Source of the DNA: Aulostomus chinensis
Taxonomy: Eukaryota > Chordata > Actinopteri > Syngnathiformes > Aulostomidae
Reading direction: 5' to 3'
NCBI GenBank assembly: GCA_037954235.1
Contig: JBBMOA010000013.1
Span: 24,595,192 to 24,659,191 of the forward strand
Length of the DNA: 64,000 nucleotides
Below the pieces are notes generated by a model that was not told the DNA's origin, ran no database searches, and was given only the letters and a program-made list of their open reading frames with translations. Below are positions 8,799-20,143 of this stretch, piece after piece. Numbering within the stretch: the first letter of the stretch is position 1; each line of letters opens with the position of its first letter. Both the position numbers and the translations under genes were made by a program.

Positions 8799-11700
8799 AT
8801 CTTTAGCCCCCACAGCACGGCCCAGCAGTAATTTGGTGCCACTCATCACCACTAAATTTAGAAAAGTATGTTTTGCATTTTTAATTTATTGTGGCTCTTG
8901 GAGAAGATGTGCACGAAGCGAAGAAGCAGGGGAAACACTGGAGCATCCTGAATGATGCACTCTTTTTTGTTAAGAGACTTGAGGTTCATGAGGCCAGCTA
9001 CTTCCATCAACTGAGCTGAACGCACAAAGTGTGACGAGGTCAACGGGAAATATACCTTCTAATAGAAGAAAAATCGATCAGTCGGAAATTTGAACCACAG
9101 TCCTCTTAGAATACGTTCACAGTTTAATTTGAATGGGTGACTATTAACTGCACTTTTAGAAGACATCGGGTCGAACAGGAAGCCGGTAGAAATGTCCTTC
9201 AAATGGTAACTGTTTTACACTTCTGTTGCTTTGCACTTTTTTTTCTTTGAAATCTCTCTCCCCAGAGTGTCTGTTCTTCAGCTCAACCGAATGGTTCTTT
9301 CGGCACCTCTGGTGAAAATGCAGAGATGAGACGCTGTAATAACTTTACTGATGTCCAGCAGCACATGTGACACACCATTCCATGGGAAGCGATTTTCGTA
9401 TGCTACGTATTTAAAAAGTACAATAACAAGTGCTATAAAAAGCATTGTGTAATCAGTATGGAGAGTGAAATTGTGGGAGGAAGATTACAAGCTCTTGCTC
9501 TCCATCAGTATGTAAAATCAAAACGGGAAACACTGCAATTTACAGCTGGCTTTCTTTCTTTTTTTTTGCGGTATTTGGAGGTTGGAATGTGTTTTTCCAT
9601 GCATTTGCTGTCTTAACTTTGCAGTACTGGTAATATATTGTAAATTGTTACTCAAACAACAAACAACCAGTTGTTCCATTGTATGTCTGGACAAGTGCTT
9701 GGCGTTAAATTTGAAAAAAAGAAACAAAAACCAACAACAACACCGGCTTTTTTGAAGCACCATAATTAGCCTTCGTTCACTTCTTAATTCTAGTTGACAA
9801 AACTTAGATTAAAAATGGCCCCGAGTTGTTTTTATTTATCGCGTTGCTATATTGTTCAGCATCCAAGTGGTAAATTGATCTGCTCTCTATCTTCTCTTAT
9901 TTAATAATGCAGTAGATTAAAACTGCTAGTGGCTGCTCTCTTTCACTCTCTGCAGATTGTTTCTGCATGAAACTGATGGAAATGCTACAAGAGGTTACAG
10001 GGAAACTACAAGATTTATTTCTCTGTAGGTGGAAGTGAACAATGGCAGCTCGGCTGTAAACTCAACCTCTTTTGTACTGAGTTGGTTTCGTTTTTCTTTT
10101 TCTTTTTTTCCCTCGACTATTCGCAGCGCTGTGATGCTCAGAAATGCAGTTATACAATAGTACAAAGTATGATGATACCAGAAATCAGGGCGGTACCACT
10201 GTGAACCTGTAGTAGCATGAAGAAGAACGAGAAAAACAGTCGCCTTTTGATGCGTAACGACAAGTTGACGTATTTTCTTGAGGCACTTTGGAGTCCCCTG
10301 GTCACATGACATGGAAAATAATACAGCTGAGTGTTGCAGTATATGATAACACAATGAATTTTGCCATAAAACATTCATATAATGAATACAGTGTCCTATA
10401 TTTCTAGTCTAGTACTAATACAGTGTCTGGTAGTGAGTCCCTAAGTCACATACAGTATCCTGGAAGTTTTGGAGGAAAAATACAACATTTTGCAGTATAC
10501 ATACAGTATTAACTCTAACTATATATGAGGCAGTCAAATTGGATAAAAGGGTTTCGTCCCATATTTTCAGTCAAGCACCAAAATTTGGTTCTGATTTAGA
10601 GAACTGAGGTCACAGGCCATGAAAGTTATTAGGAAAGAAAAAACAAAACAAAACAGTCAATTTGCAATTTAAGTACAACCGGCAATAAAATAGGATTAAA
10701 AAGTAAACGTCGAGTTGTAAAGTGGTTCATTTAGTAATTCAGTGGTTGTGGAGAGCAGACGAGCCATTTTTGACAGTCCGCGTTCTTCGTGGCCGAGTCT
10801 GTCAGGACAGGTGCTCTCAGAGAAGAGAACCATTCATCAAAGCATCCCAGCAACAGCTTCGCCCAGTCAGTCTGCAGCTCTGCTCAGTTCATGTGTGTTT
10901 GTCGGTGGGAAAATTCCAGCGGTGCACCGGATCCCATGTGGTTGTGGTTTGGGTGAGAGGCACAGTAATGCGTTTGTGACGCAAGTGGGAGGAAATTGCA
11001 GAAGCTTCCTGCACAACTGTGCTTTTGTACCACTTCCAGGTGGGTACCAGGCCAGTCTGGAAGCAAACAAGACCTCCGCCACTCTGGGTGAGGGAGGATG
11101 GTGCAACGGCACCGCTCGCAGGCTGTATGAGGTACTTCACCTATAGGGGAAGATGACAAAATCAAATCATGGAGTTCTTGATGATGGAGGAACAACGAAA
11201 CCTGTATTCTACTCAGGAATCTCCGCTCTCTGACACAGTGGCTGCCTACTCTGAGACGGTAGAAGTTACTTCTGCAGACGTGTGAGGGATTCGGTGCTCG
11301 TGGTTTGACTTGACGCTGCTCTCTGTTTTGATTCCAGTCCAGAAAAAAGTAAAACTTTAATCCTGATCTTGACTCTTCTGGACTGACATCAAACCTGCCT
11401 GCGGATGTCTTGAGAGTATGCAGGTCTCATATTTCACCCTCAACGTGCCTCGTCAACTTTAAGTGAGGGTTGTTTTTTTTTTTGTTTTTTTGTCAGTAAC
11501 GTCAGAGTTTGAGCCATAGTTTGTTGAGTTAAAGCGAAGTTTAGTTCATTTAAAGTTAAGTTTGTATCCAATTATACAGTCCTGTGGTAGGAATTCTCGT
11601 GTTTTGAATGTCCCGGTGGGAAACTAACCTCTGACCAACCGCAGAGAGCAGAAAAAAACAAAAATAAACAGTAGCAACTGTCTTTTTTTCCCGCTCTGTT

Positions 11701-12142
11701 TGGGTTTGATCACAGGGGACTCAGCCTGGAATAATAGACTTTCTCTCATATGCTCTAATATACTTTGCTCTCTGTTGGACTTTTCCTGGGGAGCATTTAT
11801 CACCGGGAACAACCACAGCCCCGATTTCTCTCAATAAGTTTTCATTTGATTTGTTCCTGACTCTGCACACCACATATAAATCTAATATTTTACTATTTCT
11901 TAATGACCTGATTTTATCATTTCTAACTCATAATCTTAAAAACCTTTGCCTCCTTTGACCTTGTCTCTTGTAGCAAGATTTTTTATTTTTTTTTAACCTA
12001 AAATTGAATAAACATCTAAAGTTGAGTCCAGAGCCTCTCATGACAGTTTGAGATGAGACAGTTTGAAGGCCGTTATAGATTTATAAGATTTAAGTATAAA
12101 CTCTTTCTATTAAAAGATAGCAATTTGATAAGATAAAAAAAA

Positions 12143-12163
12143 AACACACACACACACACACAC
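12143..12163 (+). repeat. (CA)n microsatellite
   Basis: About ten CA units after an A10 run. Confidence 0.9.
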
Positions 12164-12497
12164 TGGTGAACAACTGGTAAGAGATTTGAAAATAAGATCA
12201 TGAGAAAATATGGAAATAAAAGGTTTCTGAAGTGTGAAAGTTTACATTCGTGATCTGTAAATTATCCATTTTGCTAAATGCGGCGCCAAATTAAAACCTC
12301 CATACGCATGGACCTGCTCTGATTTAAAATGAATACATTTATTGAAATATCACATGTGTTTCTATCATTTTTCTACAAGTTGAGACGTGATGTTTGGGAA
12401 GTCTTTAGAGAAAACGTCGACCAAACGTATGACAGAAATTAGCACGTTGTGGGGAAAAAAAACACCACATCTTATTGGAGGAAGACGCGCACGTCAC

Positions 12498-12507
12498 TAA
12501 TTGATTA
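12498..12507. promoter_or_regulatory. Paired-type homeodomain dimer motif
   Basis: TAATTGATTA is two inverted TAAT cores separated by two bases, a P2-type site for paired-class homeodomain dimers. Motif only; chance occurrence in AT-rich DNA is common. Confidence 0.2.
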
Positions 12508-12537
12508 TGTATTATATAGTTTTGTCTTGTATCATAT

Positions 12538-12543
12538 TTTATT
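12538..12543 (-). terminator. Possible minus-strand poly(A) signal
   Basis: TTTATT on the plus strand is AATAAA on the minus strand, about 230 bases beyond the stop of the candidate exon at 12772-12996. Its relevance depends on that exon being real. Confidence 0.2.
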
Positions 12544-12771
12544 GTGCTGAGGGTGTAACGTTTTCGACCTCTAGCACCATCTAGTGTTTGATTGTTGATA
12601 GTGTAAAAGGAGAGGAGAACCATTTAAGAACCAAGACCTAACAAGCCACTGTCAACATAAAGTTATCGATCTGAACACGGCGGTGAATCAGAGCTGCAGT
12701 AAATCATGTTCAATATTTATGTTTAATGCTTTTCTACTGGACCACATTGAGTAAAGACAGATTCGTGTGGT

Positions 12772-12996
12772 TTAGAAGGACGGCCGTAGTGAGTTTATGT
12801 CAACCTCAGCTGCTGCTGGCGAGCCTCTCCAGCTCCTCGTCTCTTCACGGAGGTCAGGCTGAGTGACAGGGTGAAGAGACCGGCTCGGTCCGTCTTCAGC
12901 CCTCACAAACGTTGTCCTCTCCGTCTTCTCCGGCTTGCCCTCGATGTAACCTTTGACCTCCAAGACTCGGGTTTGGAAATGTGAAAGTGGATATGA
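12772..12996 (-). CDS. Possible terminal coding exon, unidentified
   Basis: I do not recognise this protein. On the minus strand a pyrimidine-containing stretch ending CTTTTCAG (acceptor AG at 12998-12997) is followed directly by 74 in-frame codons and a TAA (12774-12772). The exon length is a multiple of three. The translated segment is hydrophilic and complex (for example TRVLEVKGYIEGKPEKTERT), unlike the low-complexity products of surrounding frames. Many codons end in G or C, although the neighbourhood is AT-rich. An AATAAA on the same strand lies about 230 bases downstream. Against it: no upstream exon was found, the frame could be open by chance in a GC-richer patch, and there is no family match. 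It would converge on nanos1. Confidence 0.22.
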   Translation of the reverse strand, partial: SYPLSHFQTRVLEVKGYIEGKPEKTERTTFVRAEDGPSRSLHPVTQPDLREETRSWRGSPAAAEVDINSLRPSF

Positions 12997-13419
12997 CTGA
13001 AAAGCATGTTCAGTTGATTAAACCAGCCTCATAGTGTTTTGATCAGCTACTGAATGATACTTCTCAACTATTAGCTTCAATAGATGTTAATACGACTTCA
13101 TTAATCATGTCTGTTTGTGTCATAAATCCAGTTTTCCTTCCTTACTGTCATGTCGCAGTTTGTTTTTTTAAATCAACTTCCATTTAAATGGTTTGGAAAT
13201 TCCTTCTGGTATTTCAATTGGATTTGGTTCCTTCTTATGTGAAAAAGCACAAAAAAGTGTAATATCCTTCTTTGCCATGAGGTGTCAGTCTCGTACAACC
13301 TTTGAAAGAGAGGCAGGGTCTTTTCAAGGGACAAAACAGAAGAGCAGGATGAGACGAGAGAAGTTCAGGCCGGAGGGAGGCCGCTGATAGCTGTGTCCTT
13401 GAAGAAGACAAAAGAAATG

Positions 13420-13420
<1 letters not shown>
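12997..13420. other. Intergenic, no gene recognised
   Basis: If the candidate exon is real this would be its upstream intron. AT-rich, with a short purine-rich part near 13300-13385. No further exon could be supported. Confidence 0.4.

Positions 13421-13487
<67 letters not shown>
13421..13487 (+). repeat. (CA)33 microsatellite
   Basis: 67 bp of uninterrupted CA units, long enough to be highly polymorphic. Confidence 0.97.
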
Positions 13488-13492
<5 letters not shown>

Positions 13493-14449
13493 GTCAATCA
13501 GACCGATCATCACCGCTGCAGCTGACACTGATTGGAGGCTCGCTGACATCACCACAAACGGAAACAGCACCCAATCTTCTGCGTCAGGATTGATAGGGAA
13601 AATGTCTTGTCATCAATGTCTCCGTCCTCTTCTTAAATCACGTCGAGTATTTTTTTTCTCCCTCTCCTTAATTTTCATGAAGTTAAAATTCAACACATGA
13701 GGAAATAAATGCCAAATGTAGGGTTAAAGGTTTATTTCTGGGAGTTCAGGGACATGCAGTATTCTTTTCTGTACATTTTGGGTAAGTTTACCACAATACT
13801 ACCACAGATAAATAATATCCTCTGCATACATGTGTTTTAATCTCTAGCTAAATAGTTAATCTATTTTCTATGTCTGTATAATATCTGTGTGTCTGTCTGT
13901 TTGCATTTAAATTGTACAGTTAGATTTTATAATAATAACTTCCACCCTGGAGTTTGTGCTGATAATCAATCACCGGCAAATATCGGTAGCTGCTGTTTTT
14001 AATGTTAAATTCATTTTGCATTACGGGGTGAAAGAGAGTGATAATTTACATATTTTAAAATCTACATACCTCTAGTTTGTCTGATTTTAACAATTTCCTT
14101 CATTGCATCACTACAATGACATGAAAAACAACATAAAACCAATTAATAATCAAATAGTTTTGATTTTTTTTTGGTCTAAAATAAAAAAAAAATTAAAAAC
14201 TGCGTGAACCTTTCTTGTATTTGTCTTATTAATAAACGTGGATAATCTAGATATAAATTCTGGTCCTTGCTGGCTGAATTCTCAGTCCAAACCATCTGTT
14301 CTTTTCTGTTTTATGCCTCTCTTAACTTGCCTGACTTAACTCACCACAGCCACAAGCATCCATACCAGTTCCAAAGGAATTTAACCATTCACAGTCTCTA
14401 AAAACTCCCCCTACCTCCAAATAATAGCAGGTTTTTTTTATAGCCCTAT
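13488..14449. other. Intergenic, no gene recognised
   Basis: Strongly AT-rich between about 13620 and 14300, with several A/T runs. No coding signal or repeat phrase recognised. Confidence 0.55.
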
Positions 14450-14489
14450 TCTCTCTCTCTCTCTGTCTCTCTCTCTGTCTCTCTCTCTG

Positions 14490-14529
<40 letters not shown>
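14450..14529 (+). repeat. Compound (CT)n/(CTGT)-(CA)n microsatellite
   Basis: A CT run interrupted three times by CTGT at regular intervals passes directly into about 15 CA units. The whole tract is 80 bp of polypyrimidine then alternating sequence. Confidence 0.95.
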
Positions 14530-14532
<3 letters not shown>

Positions 14533-14693
14533 CCAATGAATGTTAATGCAATATGGTCACAGCCTGGCCAGTGGTGGGGATTGACTTGTTTCCAAACACT
14601 TAATTCAATTTGTCATCACCATTCAGGGAGGCTCAAGTGGTCTAATTTGTGTTAATGAGGGGTAATAAAGTCATAGCCTCCTATATTACTGCC

Positions 14694-14714
14694 GGGGGGG
14701 GGGGGGGGGCATAC

Positions 14715-14779
<65 letters not shown>

Positions 14780-14780
14780 C
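14694..14780 (+). repeat. Poly(G) and (GT)n microsatellite
   Basis: Sixteen G residues (14694-14709), a nine-base spacer, then about 28 GT units from 14719 ending in GTGCGTGCACGTGC. Confidence 0.95.
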
Positions 14781-17288
14781 ACGTGCGGGGATGGGGGCTG
14801 TAGGTACGATATTGACTTCTTAGGTCTCAGGCGGCCTGCCTGGCGGTTCTCCTGCTTGTGTGCCGCCCATCAGGAGACTGCCACCCCTCCTTTCTCTCTA
14901 TTGTGCCCCTAATTAGATGGCCTTTGTTGGGCTAATGCTGCCGCCATCTGGTCAGCTGTCCGGGGGTGTTGGCCGCAGGGTTGAGGTTGGGGACCCCAGA
15001 AAGATGTGTCTGTGGTGGGGAGGCCCTTCTCCTCCCATCCGCCTTTCTACCCTCCCCTCATTCAATACCACTGGCAAGGACGTCTTCCCCCTTTGGCTGA
15101 CACCACAAGGATCCTTTCACACTTGAAGGAATTAGTGAAAGATTGATGTCTCCCTCTCCCTCTGTCAGTGTGAGAGGGCGTAGCGACACAGGAGTGAGAC
15201 TTTCTCCCAGCAGCCGCCGTATTGTGTTCCTCATCCAGACTGCAGGAGTGCAGGTTTCATCGGGCCAAGGAGATGTCAGACTGAAGAGCTGTAAATTGTA
15301 GATTTGAGTTGTGAGGCATTAAAACAGCCATTGGCTGCGATCGCCGTGAGCATCCCTACGGTCTGGGAGCAGAAGCGTTGTTGGTGCGTTGACAGAAATG
15401 CCAAGAATCGATTATTTATTGTTATTGAACTGTAGCTAAAGATGCTCTAAACTTTTCTTTTTCTGGCAAAAGTAGATGTGGCTATCTTTATTTTATAAGA
15501 GGCCAAATCTCTATTATGTTGTAATTCAGTCCCGTGCATTAACCAGAAAAATGACACAAAAGCACTCAAAGCACCCTGATAATACAGATAGCTCACGCTG
15601 ATAAGACGATAGAGCATGCACAAGAGTGCAGCACATACCTCCACAAAGGCCCAGCAGTCCTCTAATTTAATCAAACCTTTCATAAAACTATCCGTAACTG
15701 TCTGGACATAAACCAAACGGCGCTAGCAACAAACAGATGTGGATGAAGACATCACCGCCGCGGTGGAGGAGCACTGAGTTGATGTTTGAATGAAGAGGAG
15801 ATCAGGTGCTTCTCGTTTTATTGCAAAATAAATACATGAATACATGAAAAAGCTGACAGATGAAACCTGTGGTGACTCCTGTACTTTGAATTCTACTTTA
15901 AATGTTGCTTGCGCATCGGTAGATAATCCCGTCTTAACCCTTTCACGGCGACAGGATGTTATTATGATGCCTGTTACACCTCAGGATGCTGGGTCCCTGC
16001 CACAGCCGTCCGGGGTCTGTGTGCAGGCTCTCACCTGAGTTCAACATGCATGAGGGCAGGATAAACGAACACACTCCAATCACCGTAGCAGTGCCTCGCC
16101 GTGTAGGTTCACCTGGCTTTGAAGGAAAATGTTACTAACTGGCTCAATTAAAGGCCCAGTCAGAACGCACCTTTAGAGAAACAGCCCCTTCTTTTTACTG
16201 TGCATCGCTAATTTAAACGACAAAGTTTCGCCTCTGTGACTTGAATGAGAGCCCAAGTTGGAGGGAAAGTTGTCACGTTGCAGTTCGCATGACGAGAACA
16301 GCAGCCAAGTGTGTTTCAGCCCAACTTACAGCACGAGTGTGAAGTCCAGTACGAGTTGTCTGGATGTACAGTGTTATAGTACGATGTTACAGCGGGATAA
16401 AGGCAAGAGGGGGTTTTTCTTCCTGTGTGTTCTGCAGTTTGTTTGCTCACTGCCCGTCAAAGTAGCACAGCTACAGTTTGATCTTGGTTCCGTGTGTGAG
16501 AGTGAACAAATGCTGCCTGACAGGAATCACTGCTGATTTTCACTGCCGCTGCATCCTGCTCCTGTGATGATGAAATATAAACTCCCGTCCACCGGATTCC
16601 CGACCAAACATCAGGCTCATGCGGGCTCAGGCCAGGTCTGGCCCGGGACGTCGCGAGCGCAGGCCAGCGGAGGAGTGGTGAGGGTGGACACTCGTGCTGC
16701 TTCAGCAATGTACGAGGCAAGCGGGCCAAGAGTGAGTGTGCTTGAAAGTATCCACCCTGTGATTCAGAGTGAGTTCTTCCTTGGCCCCTCCACCGAGTTC
16801 CCTCAGAATCACTGCTGAAATCAGGACTTCCACAGAGGAGGTAAAATACCAGCAGCGCGGTGGAAAAGTTTAGATGTGAGTTTCTTTTTTTTTTCTCAGG
16901 TGCGTTGTTTGGCTTTTTCATGATCCGTCTCTATGATCGATCAGGAGGAAGTGGAGGCTGCGCTTCATTTTGAAGAGAAAACCTGGCACGCAAGGAGCTT
17001 TCTGTGTACAGAACATTGATGCCTCTGTAATGCGGAACAGTAACATTCATGCATGCTTCTTTCTTACACGAATTCCAGGGAGGTATCATTACACAAACGA
17101 ACCACCGACAACTGGTCGCTGCTGCGGTAAAAAGATGAAAAGAAAAATGCCACAAAAAAAAAAAAAACAGTTTCACAACACATTTCTCTCACTGACACTC
17201 GACTTGCCTTGTCAATCAGTGTGTTTGCTTTGTTAATAATGTTTGTGTTAGGGGCTGTGCATGTGTGAGTGCGTGAGTGTGTGTAAAA

Positions 17289-17309
17289 GGGGGGGAGGGG
17301 GGGTGGGGG
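17289..17309 (+). repeat. G-rich tract with G-quadruplex potential
   Basis: G7-A-G7-T-G5 over 21 bp. It easily supplies four runs of three G with one-base loops, which is the most stable class of predicted intramolecular G-quadruplex. Confidence 0.75.
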
Positions 17310-17565
17310 TAGTTGAGATTCTGTTGTTGATGTCTTAAGTTGCCCAGCCTCTCTCTTTCAAGCGGAGAGCACAACCCTTACATGACCCTGAGCAGTTGGC
17401 TGACTGTGCCTCTTTCACGCCTCTTTCACCCCTCCCAAAACAACGTCGTCCATCTGCCCCCTGCCCCGACACGCCGGGATACAGGCCGCCATGTGCCAGC
17501 GGAGACACACACTCGAGTCAGCTTTCTGCTGAGAATTCGAGAAGGTTACAGTGTCACGTCTGCAG

Positions 17566-17584
17566 AAAATAAATAAATAAATAA
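17566..17584 (+). repeat. (AAAT)n microsatellite
   Basis: Four to five AAAT units. Confidence 0.85.
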
Positions 17585-18171
17585 GTAAAAGTGTAAAAGT
17601 CACACGTTTCTGCTGATTCCTAAAAAAGAGATCTGAGTTCATGAAGTCTTGTCATCACCGATGGCCTTCTTAAGTCCAATTAAATAAAAGAGCATCAATG
17701 AGCTGAAATAAAAACGCTTTTTAAAAAAAAACACTTTAAGTTCAGAGTCTTGGTTGCATTGTTTGCCTACACAAACATATAAGCTAAATATGTCCCCCCC
17801 CCCCAAAAAAAACAATATAATTTCTTTTTTTTGTGTGCAAAAGTAAAAATGACACTTAAGCATGTCTCAGTCAATTACAACCGATAACATCATGACATCC
17901 ACTGGTCAATCAATTGTGTATGAGCCAAGATTCTGTCGTTAGTTAGGAAGCTGATTTGTTAGACAGCGTCTCTGGCTGTCCGTCACCATAAACCCTATTT
18001 TCTTTCCCCTACAATACCAAGGTTATAGGCTCAACTGTCACGCCCACTTTTCAGCTTCCAATCAAAGTCAGAAAAACCTCCAAATACAACAGCTGGACAC
18101 TCAAAGTAGAGTTTCAGCTGAGCAAAACAGAAACTGGAGAGGAGAAATGATATCCGTCAGCGTTCATCCAG

Positions 18172-18318
18172 CCAAGCCAATTTTATACATTTAGTGCCAA
18201 ATCAATCTCACTTTTAATATCACCAAGTTAATAATATTCACAGAGATGAAAACTTCCCCTTAGAGGAAAGCTCGAGCACCAGCGGGTTCTGGGTGGGCGG
18301 CCATCTGCCTCGACCGGG
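18172..18318 (+). repeat. Teleost interspersed repeat, family IV
   Basis: The ordered phrases CCAATTTTATACATTTAGTGCC, AAACTTCCCCTTAGAGGAAA, CTCGAGCACCAGCGGGTTCT and GGGTGGGCGGCCATCTGCCT with CGACCGG match a very common fish repeat. Its conserved right part reads as gaggaaaaactcccttttaa, aacctcgagcagaacc and gggcggccatctgcctcgac. The left part is shortened. Recognised from memory. Confidence 0.65.
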
Positions 18319-20081
18319 TCTTTTTATGTCAAAGTTTTCTCTCAACACTAAAACATTCATTGCGTTCTAATTTGGAAAATAAACGTCTGCTTGCTATCTT
18401 ATTTTTAGGGTGGGGGGGGGGGGTGTGAAAAAAAAGAAAGGAACTGAATTAAAATAGATGGGGAGACGGTTACTGCTACGTTAAAAGCACCTGATTTAGC
18501 ACGTGCAGATTCACCAAAGCAACAGTCAGTATTCCCCTGAGGCTTGATGATAAAAACCCAAACCCCTTTGTACAGTAGTCCTTGAGCAGCATACATGCAG
18601 TGGAAGAGCACATTCCAAACATGCTTTGCAGTCTCTGAACTTCATTTCGGACGCGTCCTGTTGAAATCCACGAAACAGCAGAGTGAAGCTGCAACAGCAA
18701 GCAGCTTTGATATGTATTATTTTAGCCGGGAAAGTTTTTCTTGGAATTATAAACTGTGCATAACTTCAGTGCGACTTTGGCTTAAATTCCTCAATCCTAA
18801 AAGTCAAACTTTGTTACTGCTTTTGATTTATCCTCCAGTGTTCAGTCAATTTTTTTTTTGTTTTGTTTCAGCCACATGTTGAGCACACCCTTCGTGTAAT
18901 GCTCTTATTAAGAGGGAGTTGGTTTCCAAGCAAACTGGCCTGTGTGTCTGATAGCAAAATTAAGCCTGAATGAAATCAGATATGATTAAGGAACTTATTA
19001 GTTCTTGTCATGTTCTTGTGGGTAATACAATAAACACGGCTCTCAAATAATCACAACCACCAGGGCTGCAATCACACTAACAATGAATTTCCCTGAACAA
19101 GTGTGTTCACATTACAGCGCCTGAGCTCGGCTTGATTTACTGTTTTTATAAGCGTCTTTGAAGCCTGCGTTCATTGTGCCAAAGGTGTTAAGCAAGACCT
19201 CGGCACAGTAAAAACATTTTCATAGCCCCCGCACAAAAGATAATTTTGCATATGACTGTCATGGATATCTCTTTAACCCTCTGGTCTCCAACTCCCAGCA
19301 GACATACTTCCTCACGACTTATAATGTTGTTTATCTGCTGTGTTACTCTTCGCTCTTGTGGGGTCTCCACAAGCTTCCAGTGATCCACCAGGTTAAAATA
19401 AGTCACACAATCTTGAGAGTAAAAGCCTCAACTATGCCACAGCACATAAACACGACAAACAATTATCATGGCACCAAAGATATAAGCACTGCAATCCGTC
19501 ATAGATTCACTAGATTAGCATGCGCAGTTCAGCTGCTGGACCTGCAGCACGAGCCCGCATACAAAGAGAAATATCAAACCACTATCAAAGTAAAAACCGC
19601 GTACTGTCACGCTAAATGAAGTACTGATACCCATTGTTTCTGTTAAAGGACTCACATTTGAGATGCTTGAACAAGTGACATTTTTGCTGAGTGAATCACG
19701 TTTATTTAACAGCATATTTCTGATTAAAGTCTTTTAATTACCTGCTGATTAAATGCATCAGAAGTAAAGTTAATCAAAGATAGAAATGCATCAAATTCAT
19801 GTTTTCGTTGATGATGTTTTTCCATTGTCATTTTTTTTCTTTCTGCAAGACAACGGCAACTCTACTACGGGTAAAAGAACAAGAAACAAATGGTCCGACA
19901 GGAAAACTTTATAAGTTCTATGTTTTATGATTATACAGATCACTGGGGGGGGGGGGAGCTTCCACAACCTATAAACACCTCATGGTGACAGGAATCGCAA
20001 TATTCTCAGATAAACCAGCAAAGACCCCTGAAAGAATCTTCACCCTTGAGCGAACACACACTTAAAATCTCCCAAATGCAT
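18319..20081. other. Intergenic, no gene recognised
   Basis: Unique AT-rich sequence with G12 runs at 18412-18423 and 19945-19956. No coding signal. Confidence 0.55.
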
Positions 20082-20143
20082 GCACACACACACACGCGCA
20101 CACACACACACACACACACACGCACACACACACGCACACACAC
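20082..20143 (+). repeat. Imperfect (CA)n with CG interruptions
   Basis: CA units broken by CGCGCA and CGCA at several points; about 62 bp of alternating purine-pyrimidine sequence, Z-DNA-prone. Confidence 0.95.

Larger units (their letters stand above)
8799..12771. other. Intergenic, no gene recognised
   Basis: Long AT-rich stretch with poly(T)/poly(A) runs (for example near 9238 and 11471-11491) and a (CA)10 at 12143-12163. Overlapping open frames of up to 134 codons at 10722-11195 lie on both strands and look random. A palindromic homeodomain-type site TAATTGATTA is at 12498-12507. Confidence 0.55.
14781..18171. other. Intergenic, no gene recognised
   Basis: Mixed GC content; 14820-15280 and 16560-16750 are GC-richer. 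It contains the G-quadruplex-type run at 17289-17309, an AAAT repeat (17566-17584) and a C11 run (17794-17804). Frames of up to 154 codons (for example minus strand 16457-16921) resemble nothing known. Confidence 0.55.

Noticed and set aside
12565..12590. CTCF-like ACACTAGATGGTGC on the minus strand
   Set aside because: Two mismatches to the core; too weak to list as a site.
13393..13593. Histidine/threonine and cysteine/valine repeat proteins from CA/GT tracts (also at 14322, 20046, 38775, 42037, 60425)
   Set aside because: These frames exist only because dinucleotide repeats lack stop codons.
14941..14954. CTCF-like TGACCAGATGGCGG on the minus strand
   Set aside because: Right half fits but the left half has two mismatches; kept only as a note.
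16457..16921. 154-codon minus-strand frame in a GC-richer patch
   Set aside because: No family resemblance, overlapping plus-strand frames, no splice context.
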